From assembly GCF_000935125.1 (NCBI RefSeq), contig NZ_JRKI01000063.1:1-64000 (forward strand): DNA of 64,000 bases, in the 5' to 3' direction. This document shows, piece by piece, positions 44,493 to 53,245 of the stretch. The DNA comes from Streptomyces natalensis ATCC 27448. Lineage in GTDB: Bacteria > Actinomycetota > Actinomycetes > Streptomycetales > Streptomycetaceae. The translations under genes and the position numbers were made by a program. Every line of letters begins with the position of its first letter. Within the stretch, counting starts at the first letter, position 1. The notes beneath the pieces were generated by a model that did no database searches, was not told the DNA's origin, and was given only the letters and a program-made list of their open reading frames with translations.

Positions 44493-44604
44493 GAAGGTGA
44501 GAGATTTGAGCGCTTGATCCGGAGCCCCATCCGTCGACATGCCCTCCACTCGGTTGTCCGTTTATATGGACATTGAGTACGGCGAGTACGGATGGGGTCA
44601 CGGA

Positions 44605-45828
44605 ATGCGCACACTGAGTCGGCGGGACCTGCTGGGCCTGGGAGTTGGTGCCGCGGCGGCCTTCGGCATAGCAGGCTGCTCCTCGTCCGGCGAGGGCGAC
44701 GGGGCGGACAAGCAGCGGGTGAAGGATTCCGTGCAGGCCCGTTCGAAGCTGATAGGCGACGGCTCCACCGCTGATTCGGGGGCGCAGCCCCATCAGCCCG
44801 AGCGGCCCGAGCGGCTGGAGCCCGGCCAGACCCCGCCGCAGTTCGTGGTCTTCTCCTGGGACGGCGCCGGAGAGGTGGGCAACGGCCTTTTCCCGCGTTT
44901 CCTCAAGCTCGCCAAGGACCACGGCGCGGCCATGACGTTCTTTCTCTCCGGCCTGTATCTCCTGCCGGAATCCCAGCGGCACCTCTACGAGCCGCCGAAC
45001 AACCGGCTCGGCGCCTCCGCCATCGGCTATCTCGCCGATGACCACATCAAGGAGACGCTGAAGTACGTGCGCCAGGCCTGGCTGGACGGCCATGAGATCG
45101 GCACCCACTTCAACGGCCACTTCTGCTCCGGCACGGGCACCGTAAAGCTCTGGACGCCGCAGCAGTGGCAGTCCGAGATCGACCAGGCGATGGAATTCGT
45201 CACCAAGTGGCGTACGCATACGGGGTTCACGGACATAGAACCGCTGCCGTTCGACTACCGCAAGGAATTGGTCGGCGGCCGCACCCCCTGTCTGCTCGGC
45301 CAGGAGAATCTGCTGCCGACCGCCCGGAATATGGGCTGGCGCTATGACGCCAGTTCGCCCGGCGGACAGCAGAAGTGGCCCAGGAAAAAGTCCGGCCTGT
45401 GGGACTTCCCGCTCCAGCAGGTTCCCTTTCCGGGTCACTCTTTCGAGGTCCTCTCGATGGACTACAACATGCTCGCCAATCAGTCGCGGAACTCCACCAA
45501 GGCCCCGCCCGCCAACTACCCCGTATGGCGGGAGCAGGCGACCGACGCCTATATCAAGGGATTCCAGCGGGCCTACGAGACCAACCGCGCGCCGTTCTTC
45601 ATCGGCAACCACTTCGAGCAGTGGAACGGCGGTATCTACATGGACGCCGTGGAAGAAGCGCTCAAGCAGATCGCCGACGACCGGAAGCGGGATGTGCATC
45701 TCGTCTCGTTCCGGCAGTTCACCGACTGGCTCGACGCCCAGGACCCCGAGGTGGTCGACCGGCTCCAGCGGATGGATGTCGGCGAGCGCCCGGCCGGCGG
45801 CTGGAACGCGTACCTCTCGGCGGCCTGA
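44605..45828 (+). CDS. Tat-exported lipoprotein with a polysaccharide-deacetylase-like fold
   Basis: A 407-aa protein. The twin-arginine signal (SRRDLLGLGVGAAAAFGIAGC) ends in a lipobox with Cys25. The mature domain resembles NodB-type deacetylases: SWDGAGE (Asp86), FFLSGLYL and the metal-binding HEIGTHFNGHF with His168 and His172. The motif is degenerate compared with TFDDGP, so the activity may differ. ATG 44605 is the start. It lies between the histidine phosphatase and the cytochrome c maturation genes; a role in cell wall or extracellular polymer is an inference. Confidence 0.86.
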   Translation: MRTLSRRDLLGLGVGAAAAFGIAGCSSSGEGDGADKQRVKDSVQARSKLIGDGSTADSGAQPHQPERPERLEPGQTPPQFVVFSWDGAGEVGNGLFPRFLKLAKDHGAAMTFFLSGLYLLPESQRHLYEPPNNRLGASAIGYLADDHIKETLKYVRQAWLDGHEIGTHFNGHFCSGTGTVKLWTPQQWQSEIDQAMEFVTKWRTHTGFTDIEPLPFDYRKELVGGRTPCLLGQENLLPTARNMGWRYDASSPGGQQKWPRKKSGLWDFPLQQVPFPGHSFEVLSMDYNMLANQSRNSTKAPPANYPVWREQATDAYIKGFQRAYETNRAPFFIGNHFEQWNGGIYMDAVEEALKQIADDRKRDVHLVSFRQFTDWLDAQDPEVVDRLQRMDVGERPAGGWNAYLSAA

Positions 45829-45948
45829 GCCCCCGTCCGGGGCGCGCCCATACGTCCTGACACGCCCCTTTGCGCCGGTCGGTGCCGTGCCGGGGCCGTG
45901 CGAGGGGGGTGCGGAAGATCCGGAATCGGCCCATGCGAAACTTTTCAC

Positions 45949-46560
45949 ATGAGTGCCTGCCGTCCACGCCGCACCGGCCGCCGCCGACTCGTCCTGTTCG
46001 CCGCAGGGGCCGCGGCCGCCTCGCTGACGCTGAGCGCCTGTGGTGAGGGCACCTCCGGCGGCTCGGCCCAGACCCGGTTCGTCCAGGGCAAGAACGGCAT
46101 CGCCACCGTGCCCAAGGCAGACCGCCAGCCGGCGCCCGAGCTGTCCGCGCAGACCACCACCGGCACCAAGAAGCTGAGCCTCGCCGACTACAAGGGCAAG
46201 GTCATCGTCCTCAACGTCTGGGGATCGTGGTGCGGGCCGTGCAGTGCCGAGGCGCCCAACTTCGCCAAGGTCGCGGGCGAGACCAAGGGCAAGGGCGTCC
46301 AGTTCCTCGGGATCAACACCCGCGACACCGACAAGACGCCGGCGGTCAGCTTCGAGGAAGAGCACAAGATCCCCTACCCGAGCCTGTACGACCCGGAGGG
46401 GAAGCTGATGCTGCGCTTCCCCAAGGGCAGCCTCAACCCGCAGTCGGTGCCCTCCACCCTTGCCATCGACCGGCACGGCAAGCTCGCCGCCCGCTCGCTG
46501 GGCCCCCTCACCGCGGCCGATCTGCACAAGATGATCGACCCGCTGATCGCGGAGAAGTGA
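45949..46560 (+). CDS. TlpA/ResA-like thiol-disulfide lipoprotein
   Basis: A 203-aa membrane-anchored thioredoxin. Signal peptide with lipobox LSAC, Cys31; redox CxxC Cys95-Gly-Pro-Cys98 (WGSWCGPCSAE). It probably reduces apocytochrome c before haem attachment, with electrons from the CcdA protein encoded next. It is 4 nt upstream of ccdA. ATG 45949 is the start. Confidence 0.93.
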   Translation: MSACRPRRTGRRRLVLFAAGAAAASLTLSACGEGTSGGSAQTRFVQGKNGIATVPKADRQPAPELSAQTTTGTKKLSLADYKGKVIVLNVWGSWCGPCSAEAPNFAKVAGETKGKGVQFLGINTRDTDKTPAVSFEEEHKIPYPSLYDPEGKLMLRFPKGSLNPQSVPSTLAIDRHGKLAARSLGPLTAADLHKMIDPLIAEK

Positions 46561-46564
46561 TCGC

Positions 46565-47326
46565 GTGATCGAGCTCGCCGCCGCCGCGGAGAACCACACC
46601 ATCGTCTCCGGGGCCCTGCTCGCCGCCGTGCCCGTCGCCCTGCTCGCCGGGCTCGTCTCCTTCTTCTCGCCCTGCGTCCTGCCGCTGGTCCCCGGCTATA
46701 TGTCGTACGTCACCGGCGTCACCGGCACCGACCTCGCCGAGGCCCGCCGCGGCCGGATGCTGGCCGGCGCCTCCCTCTTCGTCCTCGGCTTCACCGCCGT
46801 CTTCGTCTCCACCGGCGCCCTCTTCGGCTACTTCGGGCAGACCCTCCAGGAGTACCGCGACGTCATCTCGCGCATCCTGGGCGTGCTGATGATCCTGCTC
46901 GGGCTGGCCTTCGCCGGCGTCCTGACCCGCTTCGGCCAGCGCGAGCTGCGCTTCCACATCAGGCCCACGATGGGGCTGGTGGGCGCGCCGGTGCTCGGAG
47001 CCCTCTTCGGCATCGGCTGGACGCCGTGCATGGGCCCCACCCTCGCCGCCGTCGGCACCCTTTCGTTCTACGATGCCAGCGCCCTGCGGGGCGCCCTGCT
47101 CACCGTCGCCTACTGCCTGGGCCTGGGCCTGCCGTTCATCGCCGTCGCGCTGGCCTTCCGCCGGGTGCTCGGCGCGTTCGGCTGGGTCAAGCGCCACTAC
47201 CAGTGGGTCATGCGGATCGGCGGCGGCATGATGATCGCGCTCGGCGTCCTCCTGGTCACCGGCGTCTGGGACAGCCTGATGCAGGATCTCCAGGTCTGGA
47301 CGCGAAGCTTCAATGTTGGGATCTGA
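46565..47326 (+). CDS. ccdA: Cytochrome c biogenesis protein CcdA
   Basis: A 253-aa membrane protein with about six transmembrane segments. The two functional Cys motifs FFSPCVLPLVPGY and GWTPCMGPTLAA are present, as expected for transfer of reducing equivalents from cytosolic thioredoxin to TlpA/ResA. GTG 46565 is the start. It is followed 3 nt later by resB. Confidence 0.95.
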   Translation: MIELAAAAENHTIVSGALLAAVPVALLAGLVSFFSPCVLPLVPGYMSYVTGVTGTDLAEARRGRMLAGASLFVLGFTAVFVSTGALFGYFGQTLQEYRDVISRILGVLMILLGLAFAGVLTRFGQRELRFHIRPTMGLVGAPVLGALFGIGWTPCMGPTLAAVGTLSFYDASALRGALLTVAYCLGLGLPFIAVALAFRRVLGAFGWVKRHYQWVMRIGGGMMIALGVLLVTGVWDSLMQDLQVWTRSFNVGI

Positions 47327-47329
47327 CTG

Positions 47330-49174
47330 ATGGCCACCACGACCGGCACCCCCCGCGAACCGGACACCGGCGCAGCCGCCGCCTCCGACGCGGGGGGCGA
47401 TCTCGGCGCCGCCGGATCCCAGCTCTCCACCGCCCCCAAGGAGGACATCTCCTTCCCCTCGCTCGGCCCGATCGGCTGGGCGCGCTGGTTCTGGCGCCAG
47501 CTGACCTCCATGCGGGTGGCGCTGCTGCTGCTCTTCCTGCTCTCCATCGGCGCGATCCCCGGCTCGCTGATCCCGCAGACCAGCATCGACCCGGTCAAGG
47601 TCGAGCAGTTCAAGTCCGAGCACGACACCCTGGGCGCGATCTACGACAAGCTGGGGATGTTCCACGTCTACAGCTCGGTGTGGTTCTCGGCGATCTATCT
47701 GCTGCTGTTCATCTCGCTGATCGGCTGCATCGTGCCGCGCACCTGGCAGTTCGTCGGCCAGCTCCGCGGCCGCCCCCCGGCCGCACCCCGCCGGCTGACC
47801 CGGCTGCCCGCGTACACCACCTGGCGTACGGACGCCGAGCCCGAGGCCGTCCTGGACGCGGCGCAGCGGATGCTGAGGAAGCGGCGCTTCAGGGCGCACC
47901 GCGCCGGCACCGCGGTCGCCGCCGAGAAGGGCTATCTGCGCGAGGTCGGCAACCTCGTCTTCCACGTCGCGCTGATCGTGATGCTGGTGGCGTTCGCCGT
48001 GGGCAGCCTGTGGAAGTCCGAGGGCGGCAAGCTGGTCACCGAGGGCGACGGCTTCTCCAACAGCCTCGTCCAGTACGACGACTTCAAGTCCGGCCCGTTC
48101 TTCGACACCGACACCATGGAGCCCTTCGGCTTCTCGCTGAAGCGGTTCGTGGCGACGTACGAGCGGACCGGGCCGCAGAAGGGCACCCCGCGTATCTTCC
48201 GCGCCGACATCAGCTACTTCACCGGCGCGGACGGCACGGAGCACCACAGGTCGATCGAGGTGAACAGCCCCCTCGACATCGCGGGCAACAAGGTCTTCCT
48301 GCTCTCCCACGGCTATTCGCCGGTGGTCACCGTCAAGGACGGCCGCGGCAAGGTCGTCTACCACGGCGCGGTGCCCTTCCTGCCCCAGGATCCAAAGAAC
48401 TTCACCTCGACCGGCGTCGTCAAGGTGCCCGGTGCGCAGACCAAGGACGGCAAGCGCAACCAGCTCGGATTCAACGGGCTGTTCGTGCCGACCTTCGGCG
48501 GCAAGAACTCCGGGTCGATGTTCTCGCAGTTCCCCGCGCCGGACTTCCCCGTCCTGGCGGTCAACGCCTGGCACGGCGATCTGGGCGTCGACTCCGGCCT
48601 GCCGCAGAACGTCTACCAGCTCGACACCAAGCGGATGAAGCAGTACAAGGACGCCAAGGGCAACATCTTCAAGAAGATGCTGATGCCCAAGGACCGTCTG
48701 GAGCGGGGTGTCCGGCAGCACGCCGGCGTCAAGGGCGGCCTGACGGCGAAGGACGTCGCGGCCGACAGCACGATGCAGCTGCCCGGCGGCCAGGGCTCGA
48801 TCACCTTCGAGGGCATCAAGTCCTGGGCCAGCTTCAAGATCACCCACCAGCCCGGCAACGGCCTCGCGCTGACCGGTGCGGTCGCCGCCCTGCTGGGCCT
48901 GGCCGGCTCGCTGTTCATCCAGCGGCGCCGGGTGTGGGTGCGGGCCGAGCGGGTCGAGGAGAACGGCGTCGGCGTCACCGTCGTCGAGATGGCGGGCCTG
49001 GGCCGCAGCGAATCGCCCCGGCTGCCGGACGAACTCGGCCACCTCGCCGAGGCGCTCGCCCCGCACGCGCCGCTCGCCCCCGAACCCCCCGCGGCCGAGG
49101 CCGCCGACGAAGACCCGACGGAGCCCACCGACTCTGCCGATCCTGCTGATCCCTCCGAAGGAGCGCGTGCGTGA
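47330..49174 (+). CDS. resB: Cytochrome c biogenesis protein ResB (Ccs1-like)
   Basis: A 614-aa protein with four transmembrane segments and a large extracytoplasmic domain, matching ResB/CcsB. The first segments (RVALLLLFLLSIGAIPGSLIPQ) and a final membrane helix near residue 515-535 flank the domain. A Glu/Asp/Ala/Pro-rich C-terminal tail (about 40 residues) is unusual in length. It overlaps the next gene by GTGA. Together with the CcsA protein it attaches haem to apocytochromes (system II). Confidence 0.94.
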   Translation: MATTTGTPREPDTGAAAASDAGGDLGAAGSQLSTAPKEDISFPSLGPIGWARWFWRQLTSMRVALLLLFLLSIGAIPGSLIPQTSIDPVKVEQFKSEHDTLGAIYDKLGMFHVYSSVWFSAIYLLLFISLIGCIVPRTWQFVGQLRGRPPAAPRRLTRLPAYTTWRTDAEPEAVLDAAQRMLRKRRFRAHRAGTAVAAEKGYLREVGNLVFHVALIVMLVAFAVGSLWKSEGGKLVTEGDGFSNSLVQYDDFKSGPFFDTDTMEPFGFSLKRFVATYERTGPQKGTPRIFRADISYFTGADGTEHHRSIEVNSPLDIAGNKVFLLSHGYSPVVTVKDGRGKVVYHGAVPFLPQDPKNFTSTGVVKVPGAQTKDGKRNQLGFNGLFVPTFGGKNSGSMFSQFPAPDFPVLAVNAWHGDLGVDSGLPQNVYQLDTKRMKQYKDAKGNIFKKMLMPKDRLERGVRQHAGVKGGLTAKDVAADSTMQLPGGQGSITFEGIKSWASFKITHQPGNGLALTGAVAALLGLAGSLFIQRRRVWVRAERVEENGVGVTVVEMAGLGRSESPRLPDELGHLAEALAPHAPLAPEPPAAEAADEDPTEPTDSADPADPSEGARA

Positions 49175-50259
49175 CTCTCGCTGCCGCGGCCAACGAGACA
49201 CTGGCCCACCAAAGCAATGTGCTGGTCTATTCGGCGATGGCGGTCTATACGCTCGCCTTCCTCGCCCATATGGCGGAGTGGGTGTTCGGCAGCCGCAGCA
49301 AGGTCGGCCGTACGGCCGCGGCGCTGACCGGCGAGGCCACGGCGCCCGCCGCGGTCACCGTTCAGAAGGCCCAGCAGGGCGGGGGCACCGCCGTACTGGA
49401 GCGCCCCAAGATCGTCACCCGGTCGGTCTCCGGCAGCCGTGACGTCCCCGACGGCCCCGGCGCCCACGGCGGCACCGAGAAGGGCGACCTCTACGGCCGG
49501 ATCGCGATCTCGCTGACCGTCCTGGCCTGGGCGCTGCACGTCGGCGGCGTGATCACCCGCGCCCTGTCCGTACAGCGCGCCCCCTGGGGCAACATGTACG
49601 AGTTCTCCACGACGTTCGCCGCCGTCGCGGTCAGCTTCTACCTGCTGCTGCTCGTCCTGAAGAAGAACGTCCGCTGGATCGGCCTGCCCCTGGTCACCAC
49701 CGTCCTGCTGGACCTGGGCCTGGCCATCAGCGTCCTGTACACCGCCAGCGACCAGCTGGTGCCCGCGCTGCACTCCTACTGGCTGTGGATCCACGTCAGC
49801 TGCGCGATCATCTCCGGCGCTGCGCTCTACCTCGGCGCGGTCGCCACCCTGCTCTTCCTCTTCCGCGACCGTTACGAGGACAAGCTCACCGACCCCGACG
49901 GCCCGCAGCCCGGCGCCTTCGCCGTCTCCGTCCTGGAACGGCTCCCCTCGGCCGCCTCCCTGGACAAGTTCGCCTACCGGATCAACGCCATCGTCTTCCC
50001 GCTGTGGACGTTCACGATCATCGCGGGCGCCATCTGGGCCGAGGCCGCCTGGGGCCGCTACTGGGGCTGGGACCCCAAGGAGGTCTGGGCCTTCATCACC
50101 TGGGTCGGCTACGCCTGCTACCTGCACGCCCGCGCCACGGTCGGCTGGAAGGGCCGCAAGGCCGCCGTGCTGGGCCTGATCGCCTTCGCCTGCTACCTGT
50201 TCAACTACTACGGCGTGAACATCTTCGTCACCGGTCTGCACTCCTACGCGGGAGTCTGA
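49171..50259 (+). CDS. ccsA: Cytochrome c biogenesis protein CcsA/ResC (system II haem handler)
   Basis: A 362-aa membrane protein with about eight transmembrane segments and the haem-handling WWD-like motif (WGRYWGWDPKEVWAFITW) near residues 293-312. A Gly/Ala/Thr-rich loop of about 60 residues follows the first segment. GTG 49171 overlaps the resB stop. Its last codons are repeated tandemly downstream (50248-50323). The gene is named ccsB in some Streptomyces annotations. Confidence 0.94.
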   Translation: MTLAAAANETLAHQSNVLVYSAMAVYTLAFLAHMAEWVFGSRSKVGRTAAALTGEATAPAAVTVQKAQQGGGTAVLERPKIVTRSVSGSRDVPDGPGAHGGTEKGDLYGRIAISLTVLAWALHVGGVITRALSVQRAPWGNMYEFSTTFAAVAVSFYLLLLVLKKNVRWIGLPLVTTVLLDLGLAISVLYTASDQLVPALHSYWLWIHVSCAIISGAALYLGAVATLLFLFRDRYEDKLTDPDGPQPGAFAVSVLERLPSAASLDKFAYRINAIVFPLWTFTIIAGAIWAEAAWGRYWGWDPKEVWAFITWVGYACYLHARATVGWKGRKAAVLGLIAFACYLFNYYGVNIFVTGLHSYAGV

Positions 50260-50323
50260 TCGCGCGGGGAGTCTGACGACGCCGGGAGTCTGACCGCACG
50301 GCAGTCCGACCACGCGGGAGTCC
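50248..50323 (+). repeat. Tandem repeats of the ccsA 3' end
   Basis: GCGGGAGTCTGA (50248-50259, last codons and stop of ccsA) recurs as GCGGGGAGTCTGA (50264-50276) and GCCGGGAGTCTGA (50281-50293). Two more diverged units (GCACGGCAGTCCGA, and ACGCGGGAGTCC near 50312) follow; period about 17 bp. Confidence 0.75.
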
Positions 50324-50338
50324 CCCCACACACACCAC

Positions 50339-50387
50339 GGTGCCGTACGGAACCGGGCCCGCCATGAGCCCGGCCCCGTACGGCACC
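50339..50387. terminator. Bidirectional terminator between ccsA and the phospholipase gene
   Basis: GGTGCCGTACGG (50339-50350) pairs with CCGTACGGCACC (50376-50387); a small inner GGGC/GCCC stem lies in the loop. Confidence 0.82.
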
Positions 50388-50421
50388 GCCGTCTTTCCGC
50401 CGTCCGGCCGTCGTCCGCGGC

Positions 50422-51849
50422 TCAGCGCCGCTTGCGCCGCCCCCGTTCCTGGCGGGGCATCTGCTGGTCCGCACCCGGCAGCGCCGGCCGCGGCAGATGC
50501 GCCACCTCCCACTGCGCCTCGACCAGCTGCTCGGCGGTGTCGTCCGGCAGGCGCGGGGGCCGGGGCGCGGCGTTGCCGAAGCCGAAGGCGGAGGTCAGGT
50601 CGCCGAAGGCGGAGCGCCGCCAGGCGCTGATATTGGGCTCCCGGATGCCCGTGAACCGCTCCAGGAACTGGAGCACCGAGGTGTGGTCGAACGGGTCGCC
50701 CGCGGCCCAGCCGCCGACCGTCCAGGGAGAGACGATCACACACGGCACCCGGAAGCCGCCGCCGATCGGCAGGCCCCCCACGAACTCGTCCTTCGTCCCC
50801 GGTGGCGGCACCGGCGGCGCCACATGGTCGAACAGCCCGTCGTTCTCGTCGTAATTGAGGATGAAGACGGTTTTGCGCCATACCTTCGGGTTCGAGGCGA
50901 TCGCCTCGATCTTCTTGGCGACGTAGTCGGCGCCGGCGGCCGGCAGATAGTCCGGGTGCTCGGACTGGGTGCTGGTGGGGATCAGCCAGGAGACGGCCGG
51001 CAGCCGGTCATTGCGGGCGTCGTCCTCGAAGGTCCCGGCCGGCTGCGCCCGCACCCCGCGCTCGTGGAGCGGATCGCCCGGCTTGGCGTCCCTGAACGCC
51101 TGGAACTGCTCCAGCAGATTGCACCCGTAGTCGTCCTCCTCCTGGTACACCTTCCAGCTGATGCCGGCCGCCTCCAGCCGCTCCGCATACGTCGTCCAGC
51201 GGTACGGCCTGGGCGCGGTGTTGTTCAGGACCGGCCCGCCGCGGGTGCCGCCGGGGTCGAGGGTGCCGGTCATCCAGTAGAGGCGGTTGGGCCAGGTGGG
51301 GCCGAAGACCGAGCAGAAGTAGTTGTCGCAGAGGGTGAACGCCTCGGCGAGGGCGAACTGGAAGGGGATGTCCTCGCGGGTGTGATAGCCCATCACATAG
51401 GGCCCGTTGATCCCGTCGGCCTTGCGGTGCGCGGGCAGCCAGCGGTCCATCTTCCCGCCGTTCCACGCCTCGTGCTGGACGGACCAGGCGTGGCTGGTGG
51501 AGGGGATGACCTGTGCGCTGGAGGAACGGGTGTCGAGGTGGAACGGCAGCAGATAGCCGTCCGGATTCTGCGCGTCCGGCTGGTGGAAGACCGACCGGCC
51601 GTCAGGCAGTGTCAGCGCGTCCGGATCGGCGAAACCGCGGACCCCGCGCAGCGTGCCGAAGTAGTGGTCGAACGAGCGGTTCTCCTGCATGAGCATCACG
51701 ACGTGCGCGATGTCCCGCAGTGAACCGCGACGCGGCGGACCGGCGGCGACGGCCTTTTGGACGCTGGGCGGCAGCAGCGACAGCGCGGCTTCGCCGCCGA
51801 TCGCTCCGGCCGCTGAGCCGAGGAGTCTGCGTCGGGTCATATCAGGCAT
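50422..51849 (-). CDS. Phospholipase C, phosphoesterase family, Tat-exported
   Basis: A 475-aa secreted enzyme. The Tat signal MTRRRLLGSAAGAIGGEAALSL precedes the phosphoesterase domain: MLMQENRSFDHYFGTLRG, SEHPDYLPAAGADYV and ILNYDENDGLFDHVAPP hold the catalytic and metal residues. Streptomyces and mycobacterial homologues cleave phosphatidylcholine. The C-terminus is a short basic tail. ATG 51849 (MPDMTRRRLL) has GGGAG 9 nt upstream. Confidence 0.94.
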   Translation of the reverse strand: MPDMTRRRLLGSAAGAIGGEAALSLLPPSVQKAVAAGPPRRGSLRDIAHVVMLMQENRSFDHYFGTLRGVRGFADPDALTLPDGRSVFHQPDAQNPDGYLLPFHLDTRSSSAQVIPSTSHAWSVQHEAWNGGKMDRWLPAHRKADGINGPYVMGYHTREDIPFQFALAEAFTLCDNYFCSVFGPTWPNRLYWMTGTLDPGGTRGGPVLNNTAPRPYRWTTYAERLEAAGISWKVYQEEDDYGCNLLEQFQAFRDAKPGDPLHERGVRAQPAGTFEDDARNDRLPAVSWLIPTSTQSEHPDYLPAAGADYVAKKIEAIASNPKVWRKTVFILNYDENDGLFDHVAPPVPPPGTKDEFVGGLPIGGGFRVPCVIVSPWTVGGWAAGDPFDHTSVLQFLERFTGIREPNISAWRRSAFGDLTSAFGFGNAAPRPPRLPDDTAEQLVEAQWEVAHLPRPALPGADQQMPRQERGRRKRR

Positions 51850-52425
51850 ATGTGCCACTCTCCCTGAATCGCGTACGGCCTCGGTGGCCGATGCGACTGT
51901 GGCGGCGGCCCGGTTTCCCGGGCAGGGGGAGATGGCTGAACGCTGCCTCAACTGGCCGTGAACGGCCGCGAGTTGGCTGGTCAACGCCACGTCCGCCACG
52001 CCGCACGCCGCAGCGCGCCGCGGACGGTACATCGCCCGGACTGCGTGTTTCCGGCCACGTGTCAGGACACGCGGACAAGCCCCGGAGTTCCCTCGGGTGC
52101 CGGGTAGGGACGCGCTACGGGCGGCAGCGCGGCGGCCGCCGCCGGCTCGCCCGCGCGCACCCGCGCAGGGACCTCATGGGCGAGCCCGGTGACGTCCGTG
52201 ATGCCCACCGTCCGCTCATCGGCGAAACCGGCCCGGTCGATCTCGATGGCCGGCCCGGTCTCCTGGCCGGCGCCACAGGTGCCACCCGATCGGTGGAGGC
52301 GGCGAGAACCCTGGCACAGTGGCTTCGCCGAAGCAGTGCCTCGTTCCGCGTGGTGGCGGCGGAGGCGCGGTGGTGCAAGTGGCTCCGTCGCCGAGTAAGT
52401 CGATTGTCCTGGGATAGAGGTGCGC
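51850..52425. other. Intergenic region, mostly without a gene
   Basis: 576 nt between the phospholipase gene and the DsbA-like gene, with the phospholipase promoter near 51860-51960. From 52062 to about 52270 the minus strand keeps Streptomyces-like third-position GC; see the separate remnant entry. The GAGG before ATG 52426 belongs to the next gene. Confidence 0.5.
52062..52270 (-). pseudogene. Possible 3' remnant of a gene of unknown type
   Basis: About 65 codons ending in RPYPAPEGTPGLVRVS then a stop show high third-position GC, but upstream residues in the same frame look random and no start with a Shine-Dalgarno is present. This resembles the tail of a lost gene. The plus strand of the same stretch also has some bias, so chance is possible. 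Confidence 0.3.
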
Positions 52426-53202
52426 ATGGTGACGTCAAAGGCAACCAAGGAGCGCGAGAGCGAGTCCGCTCGACAGGGAGGACCTCGTTCGACGCGAGGC
52501 AACTGGAGCAACTACGCGGTGATCGCTGTCGGCCTCGCGGTGGTGTGTGGAGCGGCGGCGGCGGTCGGCCATGGTGTGCGTGCCGGCAGAGCGAGTGTGG
52601 TGGACGCACCCACCAACGCGGTGGGGACGGGGAGCACGAAACTGGAACTGCCGGTGCGGCCGACCGTACCGGTGACGCTCACGGTGTTCGAGGACCCTCG
52701 CAGCCCGCAGTCCAAGAAGTTCGCCCAGGAGTACGCCTCCACGTTCTCCCGGCTTCTGGCCTCCGGACAGGTCCAGATCAACTACCGACTCGTCACGCAG
52801 AGCGATGCACAGTACGGCGGAAACGGTGCCAAGGAAGCGGCGGCCGCGGCCGCCTGCGCACAGGACCAGGGGCGGTTCAGTGCGTTCATGGATCAGGTGT
52901 GGCAGCACCAGCCCGCTCCCGGAAACGACGCCCTGAAGGACCGGGAGCTGCTCACCAAGCTGGCGAAGAAGGCCGGGAAGATCGAACACGACGCGTTCAA
53001 GCTGTGTGTTGACAGGGACGAGCGAACAGGGTGGGTGGCAACGTCCCAGTCGGAATACGCCAACGCGCACCTTGGCGACGTCCCCATCATCCGGCTCAAC
53101 GGCCGTACCCTTCCCGCCCCCGCGACGCAGCTGACGCCCGCCAAGTTGACCGGTCTCGTGGGCAAGGAGGCGCGGCGCGTCATTGCCGCAGCGGCCCCCT
53201 GA
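52426..53202 (+). CDS. DsbA-like thioredoxin-fold protein lacking the CxxC
   Basis: A 258-aa single-pass protein. Basic N-terminus, then a transmembrane helix at about 30-48, then a DsbA/thioredoxin_4 domain (VTLTVFEDPRSPQSKKFAQEY; AQDQGRFSAFMDQVW; VPIIRLNGRTL). The usual CPxC is replaced by S93-P-Q-S96, so dithiol exchange cannot occur there. Cys in the AAACAQDQ and KLCVDRDE stretches remain. ATG 52426 is chosen; GAGG lies 5 nt upstream. GTG 52420 adds two residues. It may be a chaperone or a dead paralogue. Confidence 0.88.
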   Translation: MVTSKATKERESESARQGGPRSTRGNWSNYAVIAVGLAVVCGAAAAVGHGVRAGRASVVDAPTNAVGTGSTKLELPVRPTVPVTLTVFEDPRSPQSKKFAQEYASTFSRLLASGQVQINYRLVTQSDAQYGGNGAKEAAAAAACAQDQGRFSAFMDQVWQHQPAPGNDALKDRELLTKLAKKAGKIEHDAFKLCVDRDERTGWVATSQSEYANAHLGDVPIIRLNGRTLPAPATQLTPAKLTGLVGKEARRVIAAAAP

Positions 53203-53245
53203 CCGCCGCCGTCCCGCTCCCGCCGGCCTCGCCCCCGGCCCGCGC

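Noticed and set aside
46508-49201. Very long open frame on the minus strand (897 codons)
   Set aside because: It is antisense to ccdA and resB, whose domains are certain; long antisense frames are typical of GC-rich DNA.
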